DNA of 64,000 nt from Mantamonas sphyraenae (Eukaryota; CRuMs; Mantamonadidae). The stretch covers positions 228,756 to 292,755 of the forward strand of contig JAPMXV010000071.1 of NCBI GenBank assembly GCA_026936335.1, written 5' to 3'. Position 1 is the first letter of the stretch. Every line of letters starts with the position of its first letter. Below, in pieces: positions 1 through 10,231 of the stretch. Made by a program: the position numbers and the translations under genes. The notes beneath the pieces were generated by a model. That model worked only from the letters and a program-made list of their open reading frames with translations, searched no databases and was not told the origin of the DNA.

Positions 1-92
1 CCAGGATGAAACACTCCTGATTCGTTGGCTGATTCTGTTGTTGATCGCTGGGATGGCGGCCGCCTGAACAGCACAAATACAACCCAAACGCG

Positions 93-1954
93 ATGGTCAC
101 GTACACGTTCAAAACACTGTCGAACGAAATCTTTGAGGTGGATGTGGAGATGTCCGACACGGTGGGTTGTGGCCACAGAAGCGTCCACGTGTGGGACTGG
201 GCGCTAGGGGTGCCGGCGGAAGGCTGTGGGGAATTCTTGTGGCAGCGTTTCCGGCCGGCTGTGGGAGGGCACGTAGAGGCTGACACGGCAAGAGGGGCTT
301 TTGCGCATGGATGGGACGATGGCGTGTGTGCGCGTGCGTGTGTGTGGCATGGTGTGCGTGTGTGTGTGTGTGATCGCAGGTGGCGGATCTGAAGGAAAAG
401 GTGCACAAGACAAAGGGCATTGAGGCATCCAACCAGAAGCTGATCCTCTCGGGCAAGATCCTGGCAAACGACACGGTGGTGGACCAGCTGGGACTGAAGG
501 AGGACGACTTTTTCGTGGTGATGGTGTCCAAGGTGGGTGGCGCAGGGAGTGTGTGTGTGTGTGTGTGGTGTGCGGGGGGAGGGTTTGTGGGAAAACGGAA
601 CGGCGGGAAAAAACCGGGAGACGCGTGAGGCTGACGTGGAAAGAGGGCATGCACACAGGGCAAGAAGAAGGGCACAAAGAAGAAGAAGACGACGGCAAAG
701 AAGGGAGAGAGCGCAGAGACGAGCACGACGACAACGACGACGGAAGGCAACACGACGACGAACACAACGGGCGGCGCCGGAAATGCAGAGACGACGACGA
801 CGACGGCCGGGGCCAACGGGGACCAGAACGACCACGAAAGCTCGATGTACGAAGAGAGCGCTTCCGCTCTGGCAACGGGCTCGGAGTACGAAGAGGCAGT
901 GTCCACCCTGATGGCTATGGGCTACCCGCGCGACGAAGTGGTGGCGGCCATGGCCGCAAGCTTCAACAACGCCAACCGTGCGTTTGAGTACCTGCAAACC
1001 GGCATCCCAGACAATGTCCAGCAACAGTTTGCCCAACAGGCGCAGGCTCAGCAGGCTCAGCAGCAGGCCCAGGCGCAGCAGATGATGATGGGCGGCGGCG
1101 GCGGAGGAGGCATGGGTGGCATGGGTGGCATGGGTGGTATGATGGCTTTTGATGGCGAGGACGACGGGGAATTTGATGGTGAGGAGGATGGCATGGGGGA
1201 GGACGACGCGACACACGAGCCGGTGAACATGCCGTTCCCGCAGATGGGTGGCGGCGGAGGACAGGGCGGTCAGGGTGGCCAGGGCGGTCAGCAGGATGCA
1301 GACAACGCACTGGCATACCTGCGTCAGAACCAGCAGTTCCAGATGTTCAAGATGCTTGTGCAGTCGAACCCCGGTGCGCTGCAGCCGTTGCTGGCCCAGC
1401 TGGGTCAGACAAACCCGCAACTGATGCAGGCAATCTCGCAGCACCCGCAGGAGTTTCTTCAGTTGCTGATGGAGCCCATTCCGGGTGCAGAGGACATGAT
1501 GGCTGCGGCTGGCATGGGTGGTGGAGGCATGGGTGGCATGGGTGGTGGTGGAGGTGGAGGAGGCATGGGTCAGCCCCAGATGATCCGTCTGACCCAAGAG
1601 CAGGCTGAAATGCTGCAGAAGCTCATGGGCTATGGCTTCTCGCAGAACGCGGCTCTGGAGGCACTGCAGATCAGCGGTGGCGACGAGGAGGTTGCGCTCA
1701 ACTATCTGTTTGACATGCAAGCCGAGGCTCAGGCGGAGGAGGATGCGTTCCTTGCCCAGCAGCAAGGCAACGGCAATGGCAACGGCAACGGCAACGGCAA
1801 CGGCAATGGCAATGGCAATGGCAATGGCAACGGAAACGCAGATGGAAACGGAAACGGAAACGGAAACGCAGATGGAGGTGACAACAACAACGACAACATG
1901 GACACGGAAGGTGCCGGTGGAAACAACAACGACGGTGGGGACAGTGCTCAGTGA
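93..1954 (+). CDS. RAD23: RAD23-type ubiquitin receptor (UBL-UBA-XPCB-UBA)
   Basis: Shuttle receptor carrying ubiquitylated proteins to the proteasome and, with XPC/Rad4, acting in nucleotide excision repair. Three exons, 93-161, 380-532 and 659-1954, keep phase and give 505 residues. The ubiquitin-like domain spans about residues 1-76 ([15 protein letters not shown] through FFVVMVSK) and is split by intron 1. The first UBA ([19 protein letters not shown]) is near 150-190, the XPC-binding domain ([19 protein letters not shown]) near 290-345, and the second UBA ([19 protein letters not shown]) near 381-425. Linkers are Gln/Gly/Met rich. An Asn-Gly repeat tail of about 60 residues after UBA2 is unusual, since RAD23 normally ends just after that domain. 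Both introns carry TG-dinucleotide tracts. The ATG at 93 opens the UBL exactly where the family does. Confidence 0.93.
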
Positions 1955-2049
1955 CAATGAAGTGATCAAGCTGCGCAGCGCCGGGAGAGCCAAAGAAACC
2001 ATCGCTTGCAGACGGGCCCTTCAGCCCCCAAAACCAGTGCCAGGTGGCC

Positions 2050-3165
2050 ATGGACGTGGACATAGACTCATCTGTGCCCATTGTGGCGGAGATGTTTCCC
2101 CATGTGCCAGTGGAGATGATCCAGCGCATGGCACAGAGCCTTTCACTGGACAGGCTTGTTGACTGGGCCCTGGGAATTGGTGTCAGCCAACAAAGCATCC
2201 AAGATACAGTGACCACAGATGTAGATAGAGATAGCCGTGGGATGGAAGAAGAGGACTTGACAGTGGACGATGGGACGACGTTTCATCAAGAGACGGAATC
2301 CGGCGCCGCTGAAGCGGATTCCAGCAGCTCCGGGACAACCATCCATGACGTGGAAGAGTGTACAGAGGAGCAGAGTGAGGACATGGGCGTAGTGAGCGAT
2401 GCCCCAGCAGTGTCAGTGGGCGGCAAAACAGAGTCGGAACATTCCGAACCCAGTGTGGAAGAGCAGCTGGAACAGGTGCGGAAACAACGCCGCATGGCTT
2501 ACGAACGGTCCGTCAAGCGCAAAGGACAGGATGTGGAGACACTGCGTCGCCGGGCAGAGGAGCGAAGCAGCAGGGCAGCAAGCAGCAGCGGAGATCTCGC
2601 AGCACTGCGGAGGGAGCAGCACAACAGGTACAGACGGGGAAAGCAGCGGGAGAAACGCACATTCACCATGGCGGACATTGAAGAGAGGGTTCAGAAGGAG
2701 AAGGAGGCGCAGATGGGTCTGGATTGGCACAGCTCGTCGTCGTCCTCCTCCTCCTCCTCTTCCTCCTCCACCACAAGTGACATGGAACGCATCGGCAGGC
2801 AGGCGTTGGAATTGACCAACACATTCCGCAAAGAGAATGGATTGCCTGCCCTTGCATGGTCCTCCAAGCTGTGCACTGTTGCAGAGGGGCATTCAAGAGA
2901 CATGGGCACGGGAAAGGTCCCGTTTGGCCACCAGGGGTTCAACACACGTGCTGCAAACTTTGGCTTCTCCCATCGAGGGGCAGGTGAGAATGTGGCCATG
3001 TCCAGTGGGGCATCGGATGTCGCCGGCACGGCTGTCCGAGGCTGGATCAATTCGCCTGGCCATCGCAAGAATCTCCTCGGTGCCAGCTGGACAGTGTGTG
3101 CCATCGGAGTGTTTCAGAATGCCCACGGTGCCTTCTACTCAACCCAGCTCTTTGCTGCAGCCTAG
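2050..3165 (+). CDS. CUE-like plus CAP (SCP/PR-1) domain protein
   Basis: Single exon, 371 residues. An N-terminal segment near residues 10-45 (VAEMFPHVPVEMIQRMAQ) looks like a ubiquitin-binding CUE helix bundle. It is followed by an acidic Ser-rich stretch, a charged coiled-coil-like region (about 135-225), a poly-Ser run, and a CAP domain (about 250-371). The CAP part shows the family's helix-1 pattern (LELTNTFRKENGLPALAWS), AEGHSRDMG, GENVAMSSG, and the SPGHRKNLL signature that ends CAP folds. CAP proteins are usually secreted, but I see no signal peptide here, so this one is probably intracellular. The ATG at 2050 sits in a good context (gccATGG). A GTG six bases upstream is not a plausible start. 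The stop lies 25 bp from the convergent NOC2 stop. The CAP call is firm; the CUE call is tentative and rests on one helix-turn pattern. Confidence 0.82.
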   Translation: MDVDIDSSVPIVAEMFPHVPVEMIQRMAQSLSLDRLVDWALGIGVSQQSIQDTVTTDVDRDSRGMEEEDLTVDDGTTFHQETESGAAEADSSSSGTTIHDVEECTEEQSEDMGVVSDAPAVSVGGKTESEHSEPSVEEQLEQVRKQRRMAYERSVKRKGQDVETLRRRAEERSSRAASSSGDLAALRREQHNRYRRGKQREKRTFTMADIEERVQKEKEAQMGLDWHSSSSSSSSSSSSSTTSDMERIGRQALELTNTFRKENGLPALAWSSKLCTVAEGHSRDMGTGKVPFGHQGFNTRAANFGFSHRGAGENVAMSSGASDVAGTAVRGWINSPGHRKNLLGASWTVCAIGVFQNAHGAFYSTQLFAAA

Positions 3166-3190
3166 AGGAGGACCCAATCCAAATGAATTT

Positions 3191-5946
3191 TCATTCGTCG
3201 CTATCGCTGTCGCTATCGCTGTCGTCATCCTCGTCATCCTCATCCTCATCCTCATCATCCTCATCATCCTCATCCTCCTCATCCTCATCGCTAAGCTCGA
3301 GATCTTGCACCCTGTCCTCATCTCCATCGTCATCATCGTCGCTGACTTCCTCATCCTCCTCCTCGTCCTCCTCCTCATCCTCCTCCTCACCCTCCTCATC
3401 ATCCCCCTCATCTTCCTCCTCCTCATCACCCTCCTCACTCTCCTCGTCATCCACATCCAAGGGATCATCCGCCTTGGTGGGTACAATGTCATCCTCGTCC
3501 GCAACAATGTCATCCACTGCGTCGATCTGTTGCCTGCGCAGCTCATCGCCACGCTGCAAATCCTTGTGCAGCCTGTGGATGGGCAGGGCGTTCTCCTGCA
3601 GCTTGGTGGCCATAAACTCGCGAGCCTCCTTCACATCGCGCGGCTTGAAGTTTGCGCCGTTGCGCACCGCGTTGTGCTTCTGCACACTGTCCTCGATGGC
3701 CTTGACCAGCAGTCGCACTTGCTTGCGGTGTGTGTTGTTCCGTGCACGCTTGGCAAAGCGGCGCAGCTGGACGAGCGTGGGCACTGCCATCTCGCCAAAG
3801 GCAATGTTGGTGCGAAGGATGTCGTAGTGCTGAGCCAGCAGCAGCACACAACAGTGTACAATCAGATCCTGCACGCTCTTGGTGCGCATGACACTGCTGC
3901 CAAACTTGATCAGCTTGCGCTCGTTGAGCTCCTTCTTGGCAACGCCCACGGGCTTGCGGGCCAGCTCCGCACATTGGAGGGCATCCAGCAGGAACGGAGC
4001 CACGGGAATGTACACGCGCGAGGCTTCTGCCAGCTGGTTGAGCATGCGCACAATGTTGAAGCGCAGTGGAAAGTACCGTGTGGTGGGGATCACACGCATG
4101 GTCGCGGTGCTGATCTGTACAAACGGGTAGATCAGCATGCGCAGCTCCTCCACATTGGCATAGGTGCTGAGGAACTCGGCCCACAGCTCCAACGAGTTGT
4201 AGTACTGCCAATTGTACAGGGTTTGGTATGCCTGCTGCGTCTTGGCCACCAATGCGTTGCGCAAATGCATGGCCAGCTGGCGGATGAATCCAAACGCATG
4301 TTGGTACGCCGCCACAAAGTCCAGGCCGTACAATTCGACCACACAGTGACGCAGGAAGCGCACACGGTTGCCCTTGCCCACACCCACCGACTTTGCGTTG
4401 CGCACGTAGCTCAGGTACGTGTTGCGCAGCACCAGGTCGATAAAGGGATAGGGCATGGTCAACGCCAGCTCGTGGATGCACAGGAAAGCATCGGCGCCCA
4501 GCTTGGCACTCGTCGACCAGATCCCCAGCAGCGTCTTGAGCACCTTGCGTGCCAGAGGCACAAACTCCTGCATGTAGATGGCCATGTGACGCAGCTGCTG
4601 AAGCACCAGCGCAATCATCTGCGTTTCCGTCACGCTGTTGATAAACTTGTGCAGATGCGTCAGGTAGGACTTGACCACGTCTTTGATCTTGAACCAACGC
4701 TTGTTTTTGCTCGGCACACTCGGGTTGCCGTTGGCCCTGGCTGCCACAGAGGCACCACCGCTGCTGTTGCTGGATGACGATGATGATGACGACGATGATT
4801 GCATGCTCTGTTGCACCTGCACCCAGATGTCCCTGCCCGTGACCACCTCCTCGTCGGGAAACACGTACGCGTGGAAGGCATGGTGCATGTTTGTGAGACA
4901 GGAGAGCATGACACGTGAGTACACCGCGGGGCTCATGATCTTCAGCTTCATGTCGCTGGTGCCCACGTCGTCGCCACCCTCGGCCACACGACAGGCCATG
5001 CGGAAGGCACCCACCACCTGTTTGATGCCCTTCAAACTCAACGTCTCAAACGCATGTGTTTCCATCTCACCAAACATGGCTGTGGTCAGCACATTGCCCT
5101 TGAGAGCAGAGCGCACATCCTCTGCGTCCTCTTCATCCTCGTGCTCCTCACCATCCTCATCCTCATCCTCATCTCCCTTGCCACCAGCCAATTCCGCCTC
5201 CTCTGCCGCTTCGTTTGCTTCCAACGACTGCAACAGCGCAGGGTCGTTCTTTTGCAGAAAGGCAAAGAACTCCGGGTCGCTCTTCTTCAACTCCTCCAGA
5301 TTGGCTCGTCCAGCCTCCACCTCTTCCTCCAGCTGTGCTGTCTCTGCATCCATCCCATCCTCGTCGTCGTCTTCCTCCTCCACCTCCTTGCCCTTGTTTC
5401 CCTTCTTCTTGCCCTTTCTATCCTTCTTTCCCTTTGTGCGCTTCTTTGTGCGTCGCGGCTCCTCGTCGTCGCTCTCGTCTTCGCTCAGCCCGTCGTCCTC
5501 CTCGTCCAAGAAGCCACCGTCCAGCAGATTGTCCAGCGTCATCTCCTCCACCTTCTTCCTCTTTTCTCTGTGCAAGGTGTGCGTGGGTGCAATGAGATGG
5601 ATTGGCATCATCCCGCACGGTCAGCATCCCAGTCCGTCCGTCGTCGCACATGCATCACCCAGCCAACCGCCTCCCCATGTTCCCCAACGCCTCCCACATC
5701 CTTCTGTACGCGGAATATACATGGACACTTGTGTGTCTGTATCCTCCTCTGCGCTTGTATCGCTTACCTCACTGTGGATGCCTGCACAAGCGATTCCGGC
5801 AACAGCTCTTCTTCGTCGTCCAACTTGGCCGGCGTCCTGTCCAGCTGCCTGTTCGAACCGGGCGTATCCTTGGACAACCGGAACTCGTTGCTCTTTTTCG
5901 CTGTGCATGTGACCCAAAGCAGGACCACGTGTGTGTGTGTGTGTGT

Positions 5947-5979
<33 letters not shown>

Positions 5980-6138
5980 TCAGCCGTGTGTTTTGCAATT
6001 GTCCGCCTGGGTTGATCTCCCCACCCACTCACCGTGTTTGACCACTTCCCGTCGCTTCTTCAGCTTCATGCGGCGCCTCCGCTCCAGATCGGGCTTCAGC
6101 TTCTTTGCCACATACTTCTTTGTCGACTTTTTGACCAT
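3191..6138 (-). CDS. NOC2: NOC2-family ribosome biogenesis factor
   Basis: Nucleolar complex protein 2 homologue, which escorts pre-60S particles from nucleolus to nucleoplasm with NOC1/NOC3. Three exons on the minus strand (6138-6033, 5900-5768, 5567-3191) join in phase (1, then 2) to give 836 residues. The start MVKKSTKKYVAKKL is basic and nucleolar-type. Exon 2 supplies the KKSNEFRLSKDT stretch and exon 3 resumes as REKRKKVEEMTLDNLLDGGF. The NOC2 core (for example FDLVLRNTYLSYVRNAKSV and YIPVAPFLLDALQ) fills the middle of exon 3. A long Asp/Glu/Ser tail with SDSDSD repeats ends the protein. Intron 1 carries about 48 nt of CA repeats on the sense strand. The start codon is 196 bp from that of the divergent V-ATPase gene. 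Confidence 0.93.
5930..5978. repeat. (TG)n tract in NOC2 intron 1
   Basis: About 48 nt of nearly pure TG on the plus strand (CA on the gene's sense strand), with one interruption (gtacgt), inside the 132-nt intron between NOC2 exons 1 and 2. Confidence 0.9.
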
Positions 6139-6334
6139 GACGCGTGGGTGGAGAAGGGGGTGTTGGCTCCTGCTGCGCTTTGGGGTGTGTGTGTGTGTGT
6201 GCGTGTGTGTGACTGTGTGCATCCACTCTCACCATTCAGTTCCACCTCCCACTCCCTTCCCTTTCCTTGCTCCCATTCCGTCTTGTGTTCACATACACAC
6301 CCTCCCCCCGTCGTACCCAGCCCAACACACGAGC

Positions 6335-7351
6335 ATGTCGACCGCTGTTGTTACAGACATCATCTCGGAGATCAACCCGTACTCCTGGGCGGGTATGGGC
6401 ATTGGCATGGCTGTGGGCCTGTCCATCCTTGGAGCGGCTTGGTAAGAGTCCGCCAATACCAGATCCCCCCCTCACACACACACACGCACACTCGCAGCTC
6501 GCTCACACACCCTTCCCACGTGCACCACACAGGGGTATCTTCACCACGGGCTCCTCGCTCATTGGTGCAGCAGTGCGCACAGAAAAGATTTTCACCAAGA
6601 ACCTTGTCAGGTAGGCCCAGGGTGGAGCGTGCTTGCCTTTGGAAATCCACGGGCGTCTGGCCGAATGAATGCGCCAGGGTCTCCGCGGCCGCCCACACGT
6701 CACTGACCCGCCTGTGCGCCCCACCGCCATTGCCACCCGCGCAGTATTGTTTTCTGCGAAGCATCCGCCATCCTCGGTGTCATCATGGGCATCATTCTGC
6801 AGAACAAGGTGGAGTTGTCAGACGCCGCGCCCAACAACCTCGCCTTCTACTCGGGCTACGTCCTCTTTGCCGCCGGTCTCATCGCCGGTCTCGCCAATCT
6901 CTTTGCTGGGTATGTATTGCTGCCTTTGGCTCTGTCCCTCTTGTCTCCTTCCCTCCCCTCCGCCTGCCTCTCTGCCCGTCACCGTCCCCGTCCCCGTCCA
7001 CGTGAAAGCCGCCGAATTTCCCTCCCTCTCTCTACGCTCCGCCTCAAAACCCAACTAACACGGCCCCTGCCCGCTGGTGGGCCCGCTTGTCGCTCCCGCA
7101 CCCACACCCTTGCCGCCGCGTGTGTATCTGCTGACCCAACCAACCGCGGTATTGCGTGTCTGTGTGTGTCTTGTGTGTGTTGCACCCGCAGTATGTGTGT
7201 GGGCATCGTCGGATCCGCCTGCGCCCTCGCCGACGCACAGAACAACACCCTCTTTGTCAAGATCCTCATCGTCGAGATCTTTGGCTCCGCCGTCGGACTC
7301 TTTGGCATCATTGTTAGCATTGTCGTTGCCAGCCAAGCCAAGTTTGCATAA
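6335..7351 (+). CDS. VMA16: V-type ATPase proteolipid subunit c''
   Basis: Rotor-ring proteolipid (ATP6V0B/Vma16) of the vacuolar proton pump. Four exons (6335-6441, 6533-6610, 6745-6909, 7192-7351), each joined in phase 2, encode 169 residues. The hydrophobic segments of the c'' subunit are present. The essential membrane glutamate is in exon 3 within SIVFCEASAILGVIMG, and a second in exon 4 within KILIVEIFGSAVGLFG. The protein starts at MSTAVVTDIISEINPYSW. It is shorter at the N terminus than yeast or human c'' (about 205-213 residues) and may lack their extra first helix. Introns of 91, 134 and 282 nt contain CA or TG tracts. Confidence 0.93.
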
Positions 7352-7399
7352 AAACAACACCGTTTCACCCAATCCAAACCTCGCAAACAACACCCCACG

Positions 7400-8656
7400 A
7401 TGATTGCACGTGTCCTTGTCCTCCTTCTCGTTTCTGCTCTGTGCCTGGCGGCTCCGGCCACCAACACCGATCTGGTATGTTGTGTTGAGTGGCCTCTTGG
7501 GACGCCGTTGCAAAGCGCGCCCCCTTTTTCCGCATCCTCGCTGACTCTGTCGCCGCTGCCGCTGTGGTGGACGCACGTGTGTGCACATGCATCGCTGCAC
7601 GGACCTTGCCTGTGCCTCTTTGTCCCTCACATGGGTGCGTGACGGATGGACTGTGTGCAGATCAACCAGAACAACAACGCCAATATCATCAACAACGGCG
7701 TGGTCACCAGCGCCTACGGTAGCGCCCCCGGCTACCTCTCCACCGAGACCAACTGGCCCACCAGGTGGACTTCCAACGAGGCTATTGTAGGTTTCCGCAC
7801 ACTTCACATGCGTCATGCACACGTTTCCGCAACTCCCGGCTGTTGCAGACGCCTGTGAACATCGTCGCCGGATGCTTTTCATCCTCGACCTGCGACCCTC
7901 TCGCCTACCCGGCCCTTGTGTGTCGCATGCAGCACAGCTGCATTCATACTCCACATTCCACTGCATGCATGTGTGCATGTACCACATGTTCCAGCCCCCG
8001 ATGACCCTCGAGCGATGTCGTAGCGATCGTCAGCTCGTGTAGAGTCGGAGTGTTTTTTCAGCACGGTGGACGGTGGAAACCACGACGCGCGAAATGCTCC
8101 TCGCTGCACCCATACACACACACACACACACATCCACTCACGCCCCGTTGTTTCGCACGCCACAGACCTACGAGACCACCACCAACATCACTGTCAACCC
8201 TGGCAACGCTGCTCTGATCCCCCGCTTCACCGACGGTGAGACGGAAACCCCCAGTGGCAACTCGGTGCAGGTCAACCAGCCCATGCCCTGGAACGTCAAC
8301 TTCCAGTGCAACGCTGCCCAGGACTCTCCCGCCCAGTTTGTCACCACCATCAAGCTCAGGCCCACCAACGGCGGCAACGCCTATGACAGTAAGTTGGCCT
8401 TTTGCATTGCTCCCAGTGTGTGTGTGTCTCTCCCTCTCTCTCTCTCTGCCTTGTACTCATTCGTCCATGCCCATCCCCCCCCCCCCACCTCCCTTTCCCA
8501 CCCACAGCCCAGGTCATCTACTACCGCCATCAGTGCACCGGCAGCAACCAGGACACCGGCAACACGACCCCGAAGAACAGCGCCGCCTCTTCCGTTGTCG
8601 TCAACCTGGCCGTCCTTCTGGCCACTATCTTTGCCGCCGTCGCCCTCATGCACTAA
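7400..8656 (+). CDS. Secreted or GPI-anchored surface protein, unknown family
   Basis: Not recognised. My exon model is 7400-7474, 7661-7786, 7849-7917, 8166-8388 and 8508-8656, giving 213 residues. The protein has a clear signal peptide (MIARVLVLLLVSALCLAAP). An Asn-rich stretch follows (NQNNNANIINNGVV), then a Ser/Thr-rich ectodomain with four cysteines (GCFSSSTCD, NFQCNAAQ, RHQCTGS) and several Asn-X-Ser/Thr sites. The hydrophobic C terminus (VVVNLAVLLATIFAAVALM), just after a small-residue patch, is typical of a GPI-anchor signal or a single membrane anchor. The first, second and last junctions are well supported by phase. Exon 3 and its join to exon 4 are less certain, and a small extra exon near 7995-8017 cannot be excluded. 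The stop is 71 bp from the convergent calreticulin stop. Confidence 0.68.
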
Positions 8657-8727
8657 GCAACCGGTCAACCAATGAAAGGAATGATGAAGCAAAAGCGTTG
8701 GTTTTCCATTGTGGTTCGATGAAGCGC

Positions 8728-10174
8728 TTAGAGCTCGTCCTTGAGCGAGTCCAGCTTCTCGTCGCGCTCACCATCCTTGGCATCGTCCTTGGGCTTGGCA
8801 TCCTCGGCAGCCTTGGCCTTGGCAGCCTCCTCATCCTTGACCTTCTGCTCGGCGGCCTTCTCGGCAGCCTGGCGCTTCAGCAGTGCCTCGGCCTCCGACT
8901 CGGCGTCGGCCACGTTGTCGCTGATCAGCACGTTGTCAAAGATGGAGCCCGACTTGACCTGCCACAGGTCGAAGCCCACAAAGGACATGTTGGGGTACAG
9001 GTACAGATCCTTCTCCTCCTTGAAATCCGGGTTGTCGATCTCCGGGTGCACCCACTCGCCCTTGTAGTCCGGGTTCGGGATCATCTTGGGCTTCCACTCG
9101 CCCTTGTACTCCGGGTTGTCGATCATGGGTGCCTCCCACTCTCCGTCGTCCTCGTCATCCCAGTCCTCGGGCTTCTTGGCCTCCGGATCCGGAATCGTCG
9201 CTGGGATGTCGTCCCAGCCCTCGGGCTTCTTGTCCTCCGGGTCGGCAATCTCCTTCTCGTCCACCCAATCGGCAGGCTTCGACTTGCTCGGGTCCTTGAT
9301 CTTGCGCGGCTGCAGGAAAGCCCAGTCCTCGCTCAGCTTGCCGCTGGCCTTCTTTTCGTTGTCGATCTTCACCTCGTAGGTGTCGTCCGAGTGCAGGATG
9401 AACGTGTACACGTGCGTGTACGTGTCCGCAGGCGGCTGCGTCTGCTCCGTCTTCTTCCAGTCGTAGTTCTTGCCGTTGCGGTTCAGGATGAAGTGGACCT
9501 TCTTGCTTGCGCCACACTGATCCGGGCCGGCCATGATCAGGTAGTCAGAGTCGCCGTTGAAGTCCTTCTGGTCCGTGCCCGTGGGCAGCACCTTGACGTA
9601 GCCGCCACCGCAGTCGATGTTCTGCTCGTGCTTCACAGAGAACTGCAGCACAAGATCCTTGCCCTCGTTGCTCAGCTCCTTGCCGATAGCAGCCGAAATG
9701 GCGTAGTTCTTGGCATCCTGCGACGTGTGCAGGCCTGCAGTGTGTGTGCACAATCACATACGTCATTTCCGTGTGGGTCTGCGCGTCAGCATACGCCTTC
9801 CATGGCCTCCGGTGTGTTTTTTGTCCCGAGAGAGGGTTTCCGCATTTGTCCCTTCTCGCGCCCCTCGCCACAAAACTCACCTGCGTCCTCCACCTCGTCC
9901 TCAAAGTACTTGCCGGCAGTCACATCCCACTTGCCGTAGTCCGCCTTGTGCTCGCTGTCCACCCAGCGGTCACGCCAGCCGTCTGTGTGTGCGTTGTGCA
10001 GCCCCGCACGTGCGTTTGACGTCAGCACAAAGTCGGAAAACGGAAATACACGGCGCACACGCGTCTGCCTCTACACACGGACACACACAACCCACCATTG
10101 AACTTCTCCGAGTACAGCACCTCTGCCTGTGCCACAGCAATCACAATCAGCAGGAAAAAAGCAGTCTTGGACAT
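8728..10174 (-). CDS. CALR: Calreticulin
   Basis: ER-lumen lectin chaperone and calcium buffer. Exons 10174-10096, 9982-9881 and 9734-8728 join in phase 1 to give 395 residues. A signal peptide (MSKTAFFLLIVIAVAQA) is followed by YSEKFNDGWRDRWVDS. The lectin domain carries the family signatures KHEQNIDCGGGYVK and IMAGPDQCG. The P-domain has three repeats of the DPEDKKPEGWDD type followed by three of the GEWxxPxIxNPxYKG type. The acidic/basic C-domain ends in KDEL, the ER retrieval signal. The tail is Ala/Lys/Glu mixed rather than the long poly-acidic run of animals, so the calcium capacity of the C-domain may be lower (inference). Confidence 0.97.
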
Positions 10175-10231
10175 CGTTGATGTGTTTCAAAAAGTTTTCG
10201 TTCTGCTGCATCGCGGAGCGCAGCTGCACTG

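Noticed and set aside
1-92. Short plus-strand frame at the left edge (from about 25)
   Set aside because: 60 codons with no patterning; it runs into RAD23 in the wrong frame.
2837-4777. 646-codon plus-strand open frame
   Set aside because: Begins inside the CAP gene and runs antisense through NOC2; no homology. The NOC2 frame is conserved.
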